Below are positions 53,467 to 61,645 of a stretch of 64,000 nucleotides of DNA, piece after piece. Position 1 is the first letter of the stretch. Each line of letters starts with the position of its first letter. The position numbers and the translations under genes are program-made. Below the pieces are notes generated by a model. It worked only from the letters and a program-made list of their open reading frames with translations, searched no databases and had not been told where the DNA came from. The stretch covers positions 3,348,001 to 3,412,000 of the forward strand of contig OZ252006.1 of the NCBI GenBank assembly GCA_965247175.1, in the 5' to 3' direction. This DNA is from JANQMX01 sp965247175. Its GTDB lineage: Bacteria > Pseudomonadota > Alphaproteobacteria > Kiloniellales > DSM-21159.

Positions 53467-54101
53467 CTCCAGACGAGATCGCCCATCGTTTCCCGCGGCT
53501 CTATCACGTGACCGAGCCGGGCGCGCAGGAGAGCGTGCGCCGGCACGGGCTGCTCTCGACCGTCGCGCTGCTCGATCTCTTCGAGACGCCGGCGGCCGAA
53601 CGGCTCCCGTTGTTGCAGGCGCGGCGGCCGGATCCCGTGCCGCTCTCCCACCCGGTCCATGGCCAAGCGATCCTCAACGACCAGCGGCCCTTGTCGATGA
53701 AAGCGCTGGAGACTTGCCTCGACGACGGCCTCGCGCCGGCCGATTGGCTCGGCCTGCTCAACGGCAAGGTGTTCTTCTGGCCAGACGAAAAGCAGCTACA
53801 GCGCTTGACCCAGGCGCGCGCCAACCGGGCGCGCCAGCGGGAGGTCCTCGTCTTCGATACGGCGCGGCTGATGGAGGAGAGCTTCGAGCGACTGCGTCTC
53901 TCGCCGATCAACAGCGGCAATACCATGCGACGCCCGGCCCGGCGCGGCCTCGCCACCTTCGCGCTGGCCAAAGACCATGCCTGGGAGGACTGGCGCGGCC
54001 TGCGCGGACGCCGCGACAGCGTGGTCGAGATCGCCATCGACCATCGGGTTGCCTCGGCCGGCGATGCGCTCCTGGAGGTCAGGCGCGTCGGCGAGGCATG
54101 A
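53463..54101 (+). CDS. DUF7002-like protein of unknown function
   Basis: Protein of 212 aa. The N-terminus FPRLYHVTEPGAQESVRRHGLLSTVALLDLF is the most recognisable part. It recalls the His-Gly-Leu-Leu-Ser pattern seen at the start of ADP-ribosyltransferase-like folds such as DarT. NGKVFFWPDEKQLQRL follows at about residue 100, then VLVFDTARLMEESFERLRLSPINSGNT. I relate it to DUF7002 from memory only. The start overlaps the stop of the RidA-like gene, so it is produced with it. No toxin or antitoxin partner is otherwise evident. Confidence 0.75.
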   Translation: MTPDEIAHRFPRLYHVTEPGAQESVRRHGLLSTVALLDLFETPAAERLPLLQARRPDPVPLSHPVHGQAILNDQRPLSMKALETCLDDGLAPADWLGLLNGKVFFWPDEKQLQRLTQARANRARQREVLVFDTARLMEESFERLRLSPINSGNTMRRPARRGLATFALAKDHAWEDWRGLRGRRDSVVEIAIDHRVASAGDALLEVRRVGEA

Positions 54102-54143
54102 CGACCGGATTGTCGCGTTTGTTGAACAACCTGCCGATGGTGA
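54100..54143 (+). repeat. Short direct repeat, left copy
   Basis: GACGAC-x-GATTG...ACCTGCCGATGGTGA, repeated with gaps at 55001-55050; the last 15 bases are identical. The two copies bracket the inositol-phosphatase-like gene. Confidence 0.45.
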
Positions 54144-54149
54144 ACTCAC

Positions 54150-54932
54150 ATGCCTGAACTCGCCGACTTCTTGTCGTTCGCGGTCGCACTGGCCGACGCC
54201 TCTGCCTGCCACGCCAGAGACCATTGGCGTGGCGACTTCGCCGTGACCTACAAGTCAGATGGATCCTCTTTGACGGACGCCGATCTGAGCATCGAAGCGA
54301 CCTGGCGGGAGCTCATCCGTCAGCGCTTCCCCTCGCATGGCATCCTGGGAGAGGAATACGGCTCCGAAAGCGGCAGCAGCGCCTACACCTGGGTTCTCGA
54401 TCCGATCGACGGGACGCGTCAGTTCGGAACGGGGCTGCTGAACTTCGCCTCCCTCGTCAGCCTGTGCCGCGACGGCTCTCCGGTCCTCGGCATCATCGAT
54501 CTGCCGTTGAGCGGCATGCGATACGTGGCGGCCGAAGGACAGGGCACGCGCTTCGACGGCCGCCCGGTCCGGAGCAGTGGGCAAGGCGACATCGGCTCCG
54601 CGATCGTCAGCCTGGCAAACCCCGAGAGCTTCACCGGCGATGCGGCGGGAGGCTACGAGCGGATGCGCGCCTGCGGGCGGCTCAGGGTGTTCGACGGCGG
54701 GGCGCCGGCCTATGGCGCGCTCTCGCGCGGACTGATCGACGTTTGCCTCAACGGAAGCGATCTCGACGCCTTCGACATCTGCGCGCTCTGTCCGGTCGTG
54801 ACGGAAGCCGGGGGCGCGATCTCCGACTGGACCGGGCAAGCCCTGTCGATCGCATCGCGCGGCGTCATCGTCGCCAGCGCCTCTCCTGATCTTCATGCCG
54901 TCGTGCTGAGCAAACTCACGGAACTTGTTTGA
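54150..54932 (+). CDS. Inositol monophosphatase family protein (HisN-like)
   Basis: Li-sensitive Mg-dependent phosphatase fold, 260 aa. Motif A GEEYGSE, motif B WVLDPIDGTRQFGTG and motif C ICALCPVVTEAGGAISDWTG are present. Members act on histidinol phosphate, inositol phosphates or PAP; the ITGxSF-like parts resemble the HisN group but the substrate is not certain. The gene lies 48 bp after the DUF7002-like gene on the same strand. Confidence 0.9.
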   Translation: MPELADFLSFAVALADASACHARDHWRGDFAVTYKSDGSSLTDADLSIEATWRELIRQRFPSHGILGEEYGSESGSSAYTWVLDPIDGTRQFGTGLLNFASLVSLCRDGSPVLGIIDLPLSGMRYVAAEGQGTRFDGRPVRSSGQGDIGSAIVSLANPESFTGDAAGGYERMRACGRLRVFDGGAPAYGALSRGLIDVCLNGSDLDAFDICALCPVVTEAGGAISDWTGQALSIASRGVIVASASPDLHAVVLSKLTELV

Positions 54933-55000
54933 AAGCCAGGTTGGGTCGGCTTGAACCAGCTCCCATGGCCCGCGGCACCGGTCGGGCCTCCGGGACATGT

Positions 55001-55050
55001 GACGACAGATTGGTTGCCCTTGCAGTTGTAAAACGACCTGCCGATGGTGA
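55001..55050 (+). repeat. Short direct repeat, right copy
   Basis: Partner of 54100-54143; shares ACCTGCCGATGGTGA exactly and the GACGAC start. Lies in the gap between the phosphatase gene and the small membrane protein. Confidence 0.45.
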
Positions 55051-55093
55051 CAGCGGGTGGGAACCGTTTCTCGACCGAGAGGGAGTCTGGAAG

Positions 55094-55228
55094 GTGTCGC
55101 ACTTCGAGTTGATTGCGCTTGCCGCTTTTATCGTCGCCGCCGTCATCTTCACCGTCAGCATCGGGCTGCTGCTGATGCTGGCGCTGACGCTCTACCGCGA
55201 GCGTCAAATGGCGGCCGGAAACCAATAA
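55094..55228 (+). CDS. Small single-pass membrane protein (44 aa)
   Basis: Short frame from GTG at 55094 after GGGAG. One strongly hydrophobic helix (about residues 5-32) is followed by a charged tail LYRERQMAAGNQ. A longer frame starting at 54929 crosses the repeat and is not believed. The gene lies 18 bp before the methyltransferase gene. Such short membrane proteins are hard to prove from one sequence; family not recognised. Confidence 0.45.
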   Translation: MSHFELIALAAFIVAAVIFTVSIGLLLMLALTLYRERQMAAGNQ

Positions 55229-55246
55229 GGCTCTAGAGTCCGCCCG

Positions 55247-55849
55247 ATGAGTGAGCCCGCAGACGAGGTCGTCGAGCTCTACCGGCGTCATGCGCAAGCC
55301 TGGGCGCAGGCCCGCGGCGCGAAACTGATCGAGGGGGCATGGCTCGATCGTTTCACAGCGCTCTTGCCCGAACAGGCGGAGATACTCGATCTGGGCTGCG
55401 GCCCGGGCGTGCCGATCGGGCACGCGCTCGTCGCCCGCGGACACACGCTGACCGGCGTGGACGCCGCCCCCGAGATGATCGCGCTCTTCGAGAAGAACCT
55501 GCCGGGACAAGAAGCCATCGTGGCGGATATGCGCGCGCTGCGACTACAGCGGCTATTCGACGGCCTGCTGGCGTGGGACAGCTTCTTCCACCTGCCGCCC
55601 ACGGCGCAGCGCGCGATGTTCCCGGTTTTCCGGGAACATGCCAAACCTGGCGCCGCCCTGATGTTCACCAGCGGCCCCACCTGTGGCGAGGCGATCGGTG
55701 CGCTTGAAGGCGAGCCGCTCTATCATGCGAGCCTGGGGCCCGATGAGTATCGCGCGCTGCTGGATCAAAACGGCTTCGAGATCGTCTGTCACGCCGTCGA
55801 GGATCCGGACTGCGGCGGGCATAGCGTGTGGCTCGCGCAGCGGCGGTGA
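55247..55849 (+). CDS. Class I SAM-dependent methyltransferase
   Basis: Methyltransferase of 200 aa. Motif I ILDLGCGPGVPIGHALVARGHTLTGVDAAPEM is clear, with LLAWDSFFHLPP as the motif II/post region and a C-terminal CGGHSVWLAQR. The N-terminal VVELYRRHAQAWAQARG is common in small-molecule methyltransferases. Substrate unknown. The last bases lie 6 bp from the convergent sodC stop. Confidence 0.9.
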   Translation: MSEPADEVVELYRRHAQAWAQARGAKLIEGAWLDRFTALLPEQAEILDLGCGPGVPIGHALVARGHTLTGVDAAPEMIALFEKNLPGQEAIVADMRALRLQRLFDGLLAWDSFFHLPPTAQRAMFPVFREHAKPGAALMFTSGPTCGEAIGALEGEPLYHASLGPDEYRALLDQNGFEIVCHAVEDPDCGGHSVWLAQRR

Positions 55850-55855
55850 GAGGCG

Positions 55856-56395
55856 TCAGTCTAGCTCGACGACCCCGCAGGCCACGCGGGGTCCCGCGCC
55901 GCCGATCGGCTGGGTGATGTGATCGTCCGGGTTCTCGTGGATGACGAAGGCCGAGCCGTCGCTGTCGATCAGGTTCTCACCGGGACCCTCGCCGATGCTG
56001 ACGAAATGGGTGAAGAGCTCGACCTCTCCGATGCCGTCGGCGCCGATGAAGATGTTCGGCAGGTCGCCCGCTTCCGGGCCATCGGGATTCATCAAGCCGT
56101 GCGCGCCTGGCGCCTTGCCGACGTGACCCATGGATGAGGTGAAGCCGTCTTCGGGATTGCAGACCCCGGCGCTGTGCAAATGCAGCCCGTGCTTCCCAGG
56201 CGTCATGTCGGACACTCTGATGTGGATAAGGATTCCATGCGGGCCCTGCATGATGTTGGCGAAGCCGATCTCGTCGCCGTTGCCGTCAATCATGACGGCG
56301 CTGGCGGTTGCAGGCTCCGCGGCCACGGCGAGGCTGGACGCACTGAGGCAAATGCTGGCCGCCAAGGCGGCGATGCCGATCGATAGGGTCTTCAT
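55856..56395 (-). CDS. sodC: Superoxide dismutase [Cu-Zn] (SodC), periplasmic
   Basis: Protein of 179 aa with a signal peptide (about 1-26, ending AVAAEP). Copper and zinc ligands are in GKHGLHLHSAGVC, MGHVGKAPGAHGLMNPDGPEAGDLPN and VIHENPDDH. The C-terminal ACGVVEL carries the second disulfide cysteine. ATG at 56395 follows GGGAGGAAG. It detoxifies superoxide in the periplasm. It stands alone, next to the dab locus. Confidence 0.92.
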   Translation of the reverse strand: MKTLSIGIAALAASICLSASSLAVAAEPATASAVMIDGNGDEIGFANIMQGPHGILIHIRVSDMTPGKHGLHLHSAGVCNPEDGFTSSMGHVGKAPGAHGLMNPDGPEAGDLPNIFIGADGIGEVELFTHFVSIGEGPGENLIDSDGSAFVIHENPDDHITQPIGGAGPRVACGVVELD

Positions 56396-56625
56396 TGTCT
56401 TCCTCCCGACTGTCTTTGGCCTATTGGTCCTTGCCATGACGTTCGGCGATTGAGACCGCGATCGGCCTGGACACCCACGCACGGCAGGTCGTCACGATAA
56501 AGCAGCCGCTCCGCAATCAGAAACTCGTTTCCCCATAGCTTTGATAGCCGATGCGAATGAGCGGGCGGATGCGATGGCCGAGCCGTGTCCGACGCGGCGC
56601 ATCCTTCGACCGGCGGTAAGCCGGC

Positions 56626-59049
56626 TTAGGCCACCGCCTCCAGGCTCGGGACGGCCGCCGGGTCTTCGAGCGCTTCCCACTCCAGGTCCCCGACATAGCG
56701 GTAGGCGAGGCAGCCCTCGGCATCCATCGCAAAGAGGTGCAGCCAGCGATTGTCGAACAGCGCGCGCACCCCGTCGTGGCGCCGCAGGATGTCGGTCATG
56801 GCCTCGCGCGGCGCCTCGATGCAAACTGACAGGCGCAGCGGGTCATGGCTGCTCCGCTCGCCGTCGTTCACTGACTGCCAGGGCAGGCCGGCGCGCAGCA
56901 GCCCGCCGTTGCCTTCGAAGACACCGATGCCGCCGACCACGTTGTGCAGCAGCTTGTTGCCCGAGCCGAAGGTCTGCGGCGCGACGGTCGAGCCGTAGTA
57001 CTGCAGGCTGATCCAGCTCGCCACCACCACCGGCGCGGTCATGATCAGCTCCAGCACACCGAAGCCCTTCTCGCTGTCCTGCTTCCAGTCGTAGTCGTGC
57101 AGGAAAGCGCGGCCCTCCAGGCTGCGTCCGGCGGTGCGGCTGCGCGGGGCGGCGATGAAGGCCTTGCAGCCGGCCAGCGCCCATTCGGGCCGCACCTCGG
57201 CCCAGTCGCGAGAACGCGCGGCAATGTCACCTTCGGCGGCGGCGCGCGGCAGGCGCAAGGCCCGCTCGCCGCGCGTCACCTTGCCGGCCGCCGCCAGCCA
57301 CTGCCGGACCCGCCGGAGGTCAGAGGCATGCTCGGGCGAGAGCCGGTCCCGGTCGTAGAGCGTCACCGCGTCGGTGGTTGTGTCGTGCAGCGCCGCGACG
57401 AAGAGCGTGTCCTCCGGCAGGATGATGCCCCGCGCCACCAAACCCTGGCGCACCTCCGTATCGTTGAGCAGCCCGGCCAGCAGCCGCGCGTTGACCTCTC
57501 CCGAGTAGCCGCCGCAGGCGCCGCAGTGCAGCCCGCTGGCATGGGGGTTGTTGACCACGTTGGCGCCGTGGCCGGCGAGCACCACGACCCGGGCGAAGCC
57601 GCTGGTCAGCGACATGGCGCGCAGCACCGTCTCCGCCGCGCCGATGCGCGTGTCTAGGTCGAGCGACGGGTCGAAGCGCGGCGCGGGATCGTTGGGCACG
57701 GCCATGGGGTTGAGGCCGAGCGCGTCGCGAATCAGCTTGCCGATGTAGACCGGGCCCATGGCCTCGACGAAGGCGAAGGAGGAGACGGCGGCGAGCTTGA
57801 AGCGCCCCCAGGCCCGCTTGGCACGCGCGGCATAGCGGGCGGCCAGATCGTCGGCCGCGCTGTCGTGGCTGCCCGAGCAGGAGGTGACGGTGGGGTTGAG
57901 CAGCACCGGCAGGCGCAACTCCTCCACGTCCGAGGCGAAGCGGCGATGCTTGGCGAAGACGCCGAAGAAGCCGGCGAAGCCCAGCGTGCGGATGGCGGGG
58001 TCGACGGCTTCGAGGGCGCGGCGGAAGACCTCCGAGCGCACGTCGATGCAGAAGGCCATCTGCAGGGCCGGCCGCGTCTCCCCGCCGAGGGGCGCCGGGG
58101 CTGCGAGCGTTTCGCCGAGGCCGCGTTGGGCGGCGCGCTCGGCGGCTTCCTGCAGGATGGCATCGACGATCAGGGCTGCGCCCGGCGCGGGCGCGGCCTC
58201 GTGCGCGACACGCACCATGCCCCAGTCGTCGGCGATCGCCGCCTCGTGCTGCGCGAACAAGGCCTCTTCCCAGAGCAGCCGGATGGCCAGGAAGTCAGTG
58301 ATCGTGCTGTCCGACTCCTCGACCAGCTCGGCGCGCCAGAGCTGATAGCGCGCATACTGCGCCCAGCCGCCGAGCGAGAAGAGAAGCTGGTGGAAATAGC
58401 TCTCCAGCGCGCGTTCGCTTAGGCCGAGCCGCTGCACGGCGCGGGCGATCGCGTCCCGGGGGTTCTGCGGCGCCTCGGCGACGAAGGCGGCGAAGCCCTC
58501 CAGCCCCATGATCTCCGGCGTCAGGTCGTGGGTGCCGTGGGCGCAGAAGGCCGCCCAGGCGCGCTTGCCGCGCGGGGCCGCCCAGAGCGCCTGGCCCTGG
58601 TCGAAGTAGCCGCCCGCCCAGGCGCCGAAGCGCTCGGCGAGCAGGCCGGGCCAATCCATGCCGCTGGCCTCGGCTGCGAGATCGGCGATGGTCGGCAGCG
58701 CTTCGGGCTCCGGCCGCGCGTCTGCGGCGGCAGCCTTCAGCGCGGCGACGTCGGCCGGCTTGTCGGCATGGGGGGAGGCCGCCAGCGCGGCGGCCAGGTC
58801 ATCCTCGGTGATCTCGCCGGAGGCAATGCGGCTGAGATACCAGTCGCGCGGCATGGCGACCGGGACCCCGCCGATACGGCCGAGCCGCGCGCCCGCTTCG
58901 GCGAGCGTCTCACCGGTTTGTCCAAGGTAGGGATTGACCGCGACGTAGGAGGCGAGCGGCCAGAGCGGCGGGATCTGGCGGGCCGCCGCGTCGCCGGCAG
59001 TCTCAAGAGCCGAGAGGTCGATGGGCGCAGTCGTGGCGTCGGTCATCAT
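56626..59049 (-). CDS. dabA: DabA-like inorganic carbon transport subunit (DUF2309)
   Basis: Large cytosolic/peripheral subunit of the DAB dissolved inorganic carbon pump, 807 aa. It resembles a beta-carbonic-anhydrase-like zinc site: C334 and D336 in FCIDVRSEVF, H494 in GHGANVVNN and C509 in HCGACGGYSGE; the His-Cys spacing of 15 equals that of the characterised protein. Two ATGs (59049, 59046) follow AGGAGAC. It starts 22 bp after dabB stops. The pair takes up CO2 vectorially using the membrane proton gradient. Confidence 0.92.
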   Translation of the reverse strand: MMTDATTAPIDLSALETAGDAAARQIPPLWPLASYVAVNPYLGQTGETLAEAGARLGRIGGVPVAMPRDWYLSRIASGEITEDDLAAALAASPHADKPADVAALKAAAADARPEPEALPTIADLAAEASGMDWPGLLAERFGAWAGGYFDQGQALWAAPRGKRAWAAFCAHGTHDLTPEIMGLEGFAAFVAEAPQNPRDAIARAVQRLGLSERALESYFHQLLFSLGGWAQYARYQLWRAELVEESDSTITDFLAIRLLWEEALFAQHEAAIADDWGMVRVAHEAAPAPGAALIVDAILQEAAERAAQRGLGETLAAPAPLGGETRPALQMAFCIDVRSEVFRRALEAVDPAIRTLGFAGFFGVFAKHRRFASDVEELRLPVLLNPTVTSCSGSHDSAADDLAARYAARAKRAWGRFKLAAVSSFAFVEAMGPVYIGKLIRDALGLNPMAVPNDPAPRFDPSLDLDTRIGAAETVLRAMSLTSGFARVVVLAGHGANVVNNPHASGLHCGACGGYSGEVNARLLAGLLNDTEVRQGLVARGIILPEDTLFVAALHDTTTDAVTLYDRDRLSPEHASDLRRVRQWLAAAGKVTRGERALRLPRAAAEGDIAARSRDWAEVRPEWALAGCKAFIAAPRSRTAGRSLEGRAFLHDYDWKQDSEKGFGVLELIMTAPVVVASWISLQYYGSTVAPQTFGSGNKLLHNVVGGIGVFEGNGGLLRAGLPWQSVNDGERSSHDPLRLSVCIEAPREAMTDILRRHDGVRALFDNRWLHLFAMDAEGCLAYRYVGDLEWEALEDPAAVPSLEAVA

Positions 59050-59071
59050 GGGTCTTGTCTCCTCTCGGGGG

Positions 59072-60631
59072 TCAGGCGGAGCGGCGGCGGGACCAGTTGC
59101 CAACCAGGCGGTCGAACACCGCGTTGGCGTAAAGCCCGTTCGACAGGTGCACGCGCAGGCCGGCGGCGGCCGGGTGATAGGCCCAGAGTGGGAACATGGC
59201 CTGAGCGATGGCCACCATGCCGAAGCTGAAGACCGCGAGCGCCAGAAGCGTCCATTCGAGCGGCCCCGGCGCGGGGGTCGGCGGCAGGGTGCCGGCGGTC
59301 AGCCATTCCGCGCCGGTCTGCAGGGCGAAGTAGCTGACAGAGGCGACGACGGCGTAGAGCGCGACGCGACGGGTCAGCACCTGCGGCGCCGCATCGGCCA
59401 ATCCCTGGGCCAGGAGGTAGGCGACACCGAAGATCAGGATGGCGCCCAGGGCGATGGCCTGCGGCGACTTGCCGTCGAGCCCGAAGGCGAAGGCGGTCAC
59501 CGCATAGATCGCCAATGCCAGGACGAAGGCGCGGGCCACCGCCCAGCCGTTGGGGATGGCGACCGGGCCCGGCCGGCGAATAGCCGCCACCAGGTCCACC
59601 GCCGTGCCGGAGGCCAGGAAGGCGTGCGCCTTATAGAGCGAGTGGGCGACGATGTGCAGCAGCGCCAGCGGGAAGAGCGCCAGGCCGCACTGCATGATCA
59701 TGAAGCCCATCTGGGCGATGGTCGACCAAGCGAGGGAGCTCTTGACCGCCGGCTGGGCCAGCATGGCAAGCCCGCCGAACAGCGCGGTGAAGCCACCCAC
59801 CATGACCAGAACCGCCAGAATGCCCGGCGCCAGCAGCATCACGTCGGCAAAGCGGATCAGCAGGAAGCCGCCGGCGTTGATCACCCCGGCATGCAGCAGC
59901 GCAGAGACCGGCGTCGGCGTCTCCATCACCTCGATCAGCCAGCCGTGGGTCGGGAACTGCGCGGACTTGAGAATCGCGGCGAGCGCCAGCAGGCCGGCCG
60001 CCCAGATCGCTCCGGCAGGGGCGACGCCTTCGCGCGCCTCCGTGAGGATCGTTTCGATGTCGGCGGTGCCGTAGCCGAAGAAAAGTAGCAGCGCCGCGCC
60101 GATCAGGGCCGCATCGCCGAGCCGCGAGGTCACCGACTTCTTGCGCGCCGCCCGGATGGCCTGGATGCGGCTGCGATAGAACAGCAGCAGCCGATGCAGG
60201 CAGAGGCTGGTCGCCACCCAGGCGGCGACCAGGTGGACGAGGTTGCCCGACTGAACCAGCAGCAGCACGGCGGCCAAGGTTGCGGTCATCCAGCCGAGGA
60301 AGGCGCCCTGGCGCGCTTCGCCATCGAGATAGGAGCGGGAGTAGCGCACCACCACCCAGCCGACGAAGGCGACGAGAACCAGCATGATGGCGCTCACCGC
60401 ATCCAGCCGTGACGACAGCCCGACCTCCCCGATGCCCAGCAGCGGCCCGGTGCCGGCACCCTCGACGATCACGATCGCTGCCGCGCCAAGCGCCGCGGCC
60501 AGCGCCACCAGGGCTGCGGCCTCGGCGAACTGGGGGACCAGCTTTGGGCGCTGCCCCGGCCGCGTGAAGGCGAAGGCCGCGGCCAGGAGCAGCACGGCGG
60601 GGGCGATCAGGGGCACGAGATCGTAGAGCAT
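59072..60631 (-). CDS. dabB: DabB-like proton-conducting subunit (NuoL/MrpA family)
   Basis: Polytopic membrane protein of 519 aa with about 13-14 helices, related to complex I subunit L. The KSAQFPTHGWLIEVMETPTPVSALLHAGVINAGGFLLIRF core contains the lysine and histidine of the proton channel, and YKAHAFLASG holds the second conserved lysine. ATG at 60631 after GGAGACG. No other complex I gene is near, and dabA follows, so this is DabB. Divergent from a LysR gene, 121 bp apart. Confidence 0.92.
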   Translation of the reverse strand: MLYDLVPLIAPAVLLLAAAFAFTRPGQRPKLVPQFAEAAALVALAAALGAAAIVIVEGAGTGPLLGIGEVGLSSRLDAVSAIMLVLVAFVGWVVVRYSRSYLDGEARQGAFLGWMTATLAAVLLLVQSGNLVHLVAAWVATSLCLHRLLLFYRSRIQAIRAARKKSVTSRLGDAALIGAALLLFFGYGTADIETILTEAREGVAPAGAIWAAGLLALAAILKSAQFPTHGWLIEVMETPTPVSALLHAGVINAGGFLLIRFADVMLLAPGILAVLVMVGGFTALFGGLAMLAQPAVKSSLAWSTIAQMGFMIMQCGLALFPLALLHIVAHSLYKAHAFLASGTAVDLVAAIRRPGPVAIPNGWAVARAFVLALAIYAVTAFAFGLDGKSPQAIALGAILIFGVAYLLAQGLADAAPQVLTRRVALYAVVASVSYFALQTGAEWLTAGTLPPTPAPGPLEWTLLALAVFSFGMVAIAQAMFPLWAYHPAAAGLRVHLSNGLYANAVFDRLVGNWSRRRSA

Positions 60632-60729
60632 CGGCAGGTCGTCTCCGGGGACGGGGCGGGGCGGCGGATCGAACGCTTCCGGATCTAGGCCCTGCACAGC
60701 ATCAAGAAAAATACATTGTTTTGGGCTTT

Positions 60730-60750
60730 TCGTTCTGTTTCATAGAACGA
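60730..60750. promoter_or_regulatory. LysR operator candidate of the dab locus
   Basis: Arms TCGTTCT and AGAACGA, perfect, with a 7-nt centre GTTTCAT, in an A/T-rich gap between the divergent dabB and LysR genes and two bases before the LysR start codon. Confidence 0.6.
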
Positions 60751-60752
60751 TT

Positions 60753-61640
60753 ATGGCCGAGCTGAACTATCACCATCTGCGCTATTTCCAGGTCGTCGCG
60801 CACGAGGGCAACCTGACCCGGGCGGCGGCGCGGCTGAACGTGTCGCAGTCGGCGGTCTCGACCCAGATACGCCAGCTCGAGGAGCGGGTCGGCCAAGACC
60901 TCTTCGAGCGCCGCGGCCGGGCGCTGATTCTCACCGAGGCGGGGCGCATCGCGCTCGACCATGCCGACGCCATCTTCGCCACCGGGCAGGAGCTCATCGC
61001 CACACTGCAGCAAAGCGGGCGCGCGCGGAAGGCGCTGCGCGTCGGCTCCCTGGCCACCCTATCGCGCAACTTCCAGCTCGCCTTCCTGCGCCCGATGCTC
61101 GGCCGGCCCGATGTCGAGGTCATCCTGCGCTCGGGCAGCGCGGTCGAGCTCTACAGCGCGCTCGCTGCCTTGAATCTCGATCTGGTGCTGACCAACCAGC
61201 CACCGCCGGCCGACGCCTTGACCTCTTTCATCGCGCAGCGCCTGGACGAGCAGAGCGTCAGCCTGATCGGCGTGCCCGCGCTCTGCCCGCCGGGCCTGTC
61301 CCTGGCCGAGCGCCTGGACGAGGCGACCCTCGTCCTGCCGACGGCGGGCAGCGGCCTGCGCATGGGCTTCGATGCCCTGATCGACCGGCTGGGTGTGACG
61401 CCGCAGATCGCCGCCGAGGTCGACGACATGGCGATGATGCGTCTCTTGGCGCGGGAAGGGGTCGGCCTGGCCGTGCTGCCGCCCATCGTGGTGCGCGACG
61501 AGCTGGCGGGCGGCAGCCTGGTCGAATGCGCCAAGCTGCCCAATCTCACCGAGCCCTTCTATGGCGTCACGGTCGAGCGACGCTTTCCCAACCCGCTGCT
61601 CGCCGACCTGCTGCGCGAGACGCGGGTTGGGTCTGCGTAG
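60753..61640 (+). CDS. LysR family regulator of the dab locus
   Basis: Regulator of 295 aa. HTH at residues about 6-62 (YHHLRYFQVVAHEGNLTRAAARLNVSQSAVSTQIRQLEERVGQDLFERRGRALILT), then an effector domain with RVGSLATLSRNFQ. The sequence resembles the NhaR/CbbR-like branch. Placement head-to-head with dabB-dabA and the palindrome overlapping its start suggest autorepression and control of carbon uptake, perhaps by CO2-related signals; this is inference. Confidence 0.92.
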   Translation: MAELNYHHLRYFQVVAHEGNLTRAAARLNVSQSAVSTQIRQLEERVGQDLFERRGRALILTEAGRIALDHADAIFATGQELIATLQQSGRARKALRVGSLATLSRNFQLAFLRPMLGRPDVEVILRSGSAVELYSALAALNLDLVLTNQPPPADALTSFIAQRLDEQSVSLIGVPALCPPGLSLAERLDEATLVLPTAGSGLRMGFDALIDRLGVTPQIAAEVDDMAMMRLLAREGVGLAVLPPIVVRDELAGGSLVECAKLPNLTEPFYGVTVERRFPNPLLADLLRETRVGSA

Positions 61641-61645
61641 CAGCG

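Noticed and set aside
45826..55850. Genomic island integrated at tRNA-Ser
   Set aside because: No integrase and no second copy of the tRNA 3' end were found, so only the change in gene content is reported.
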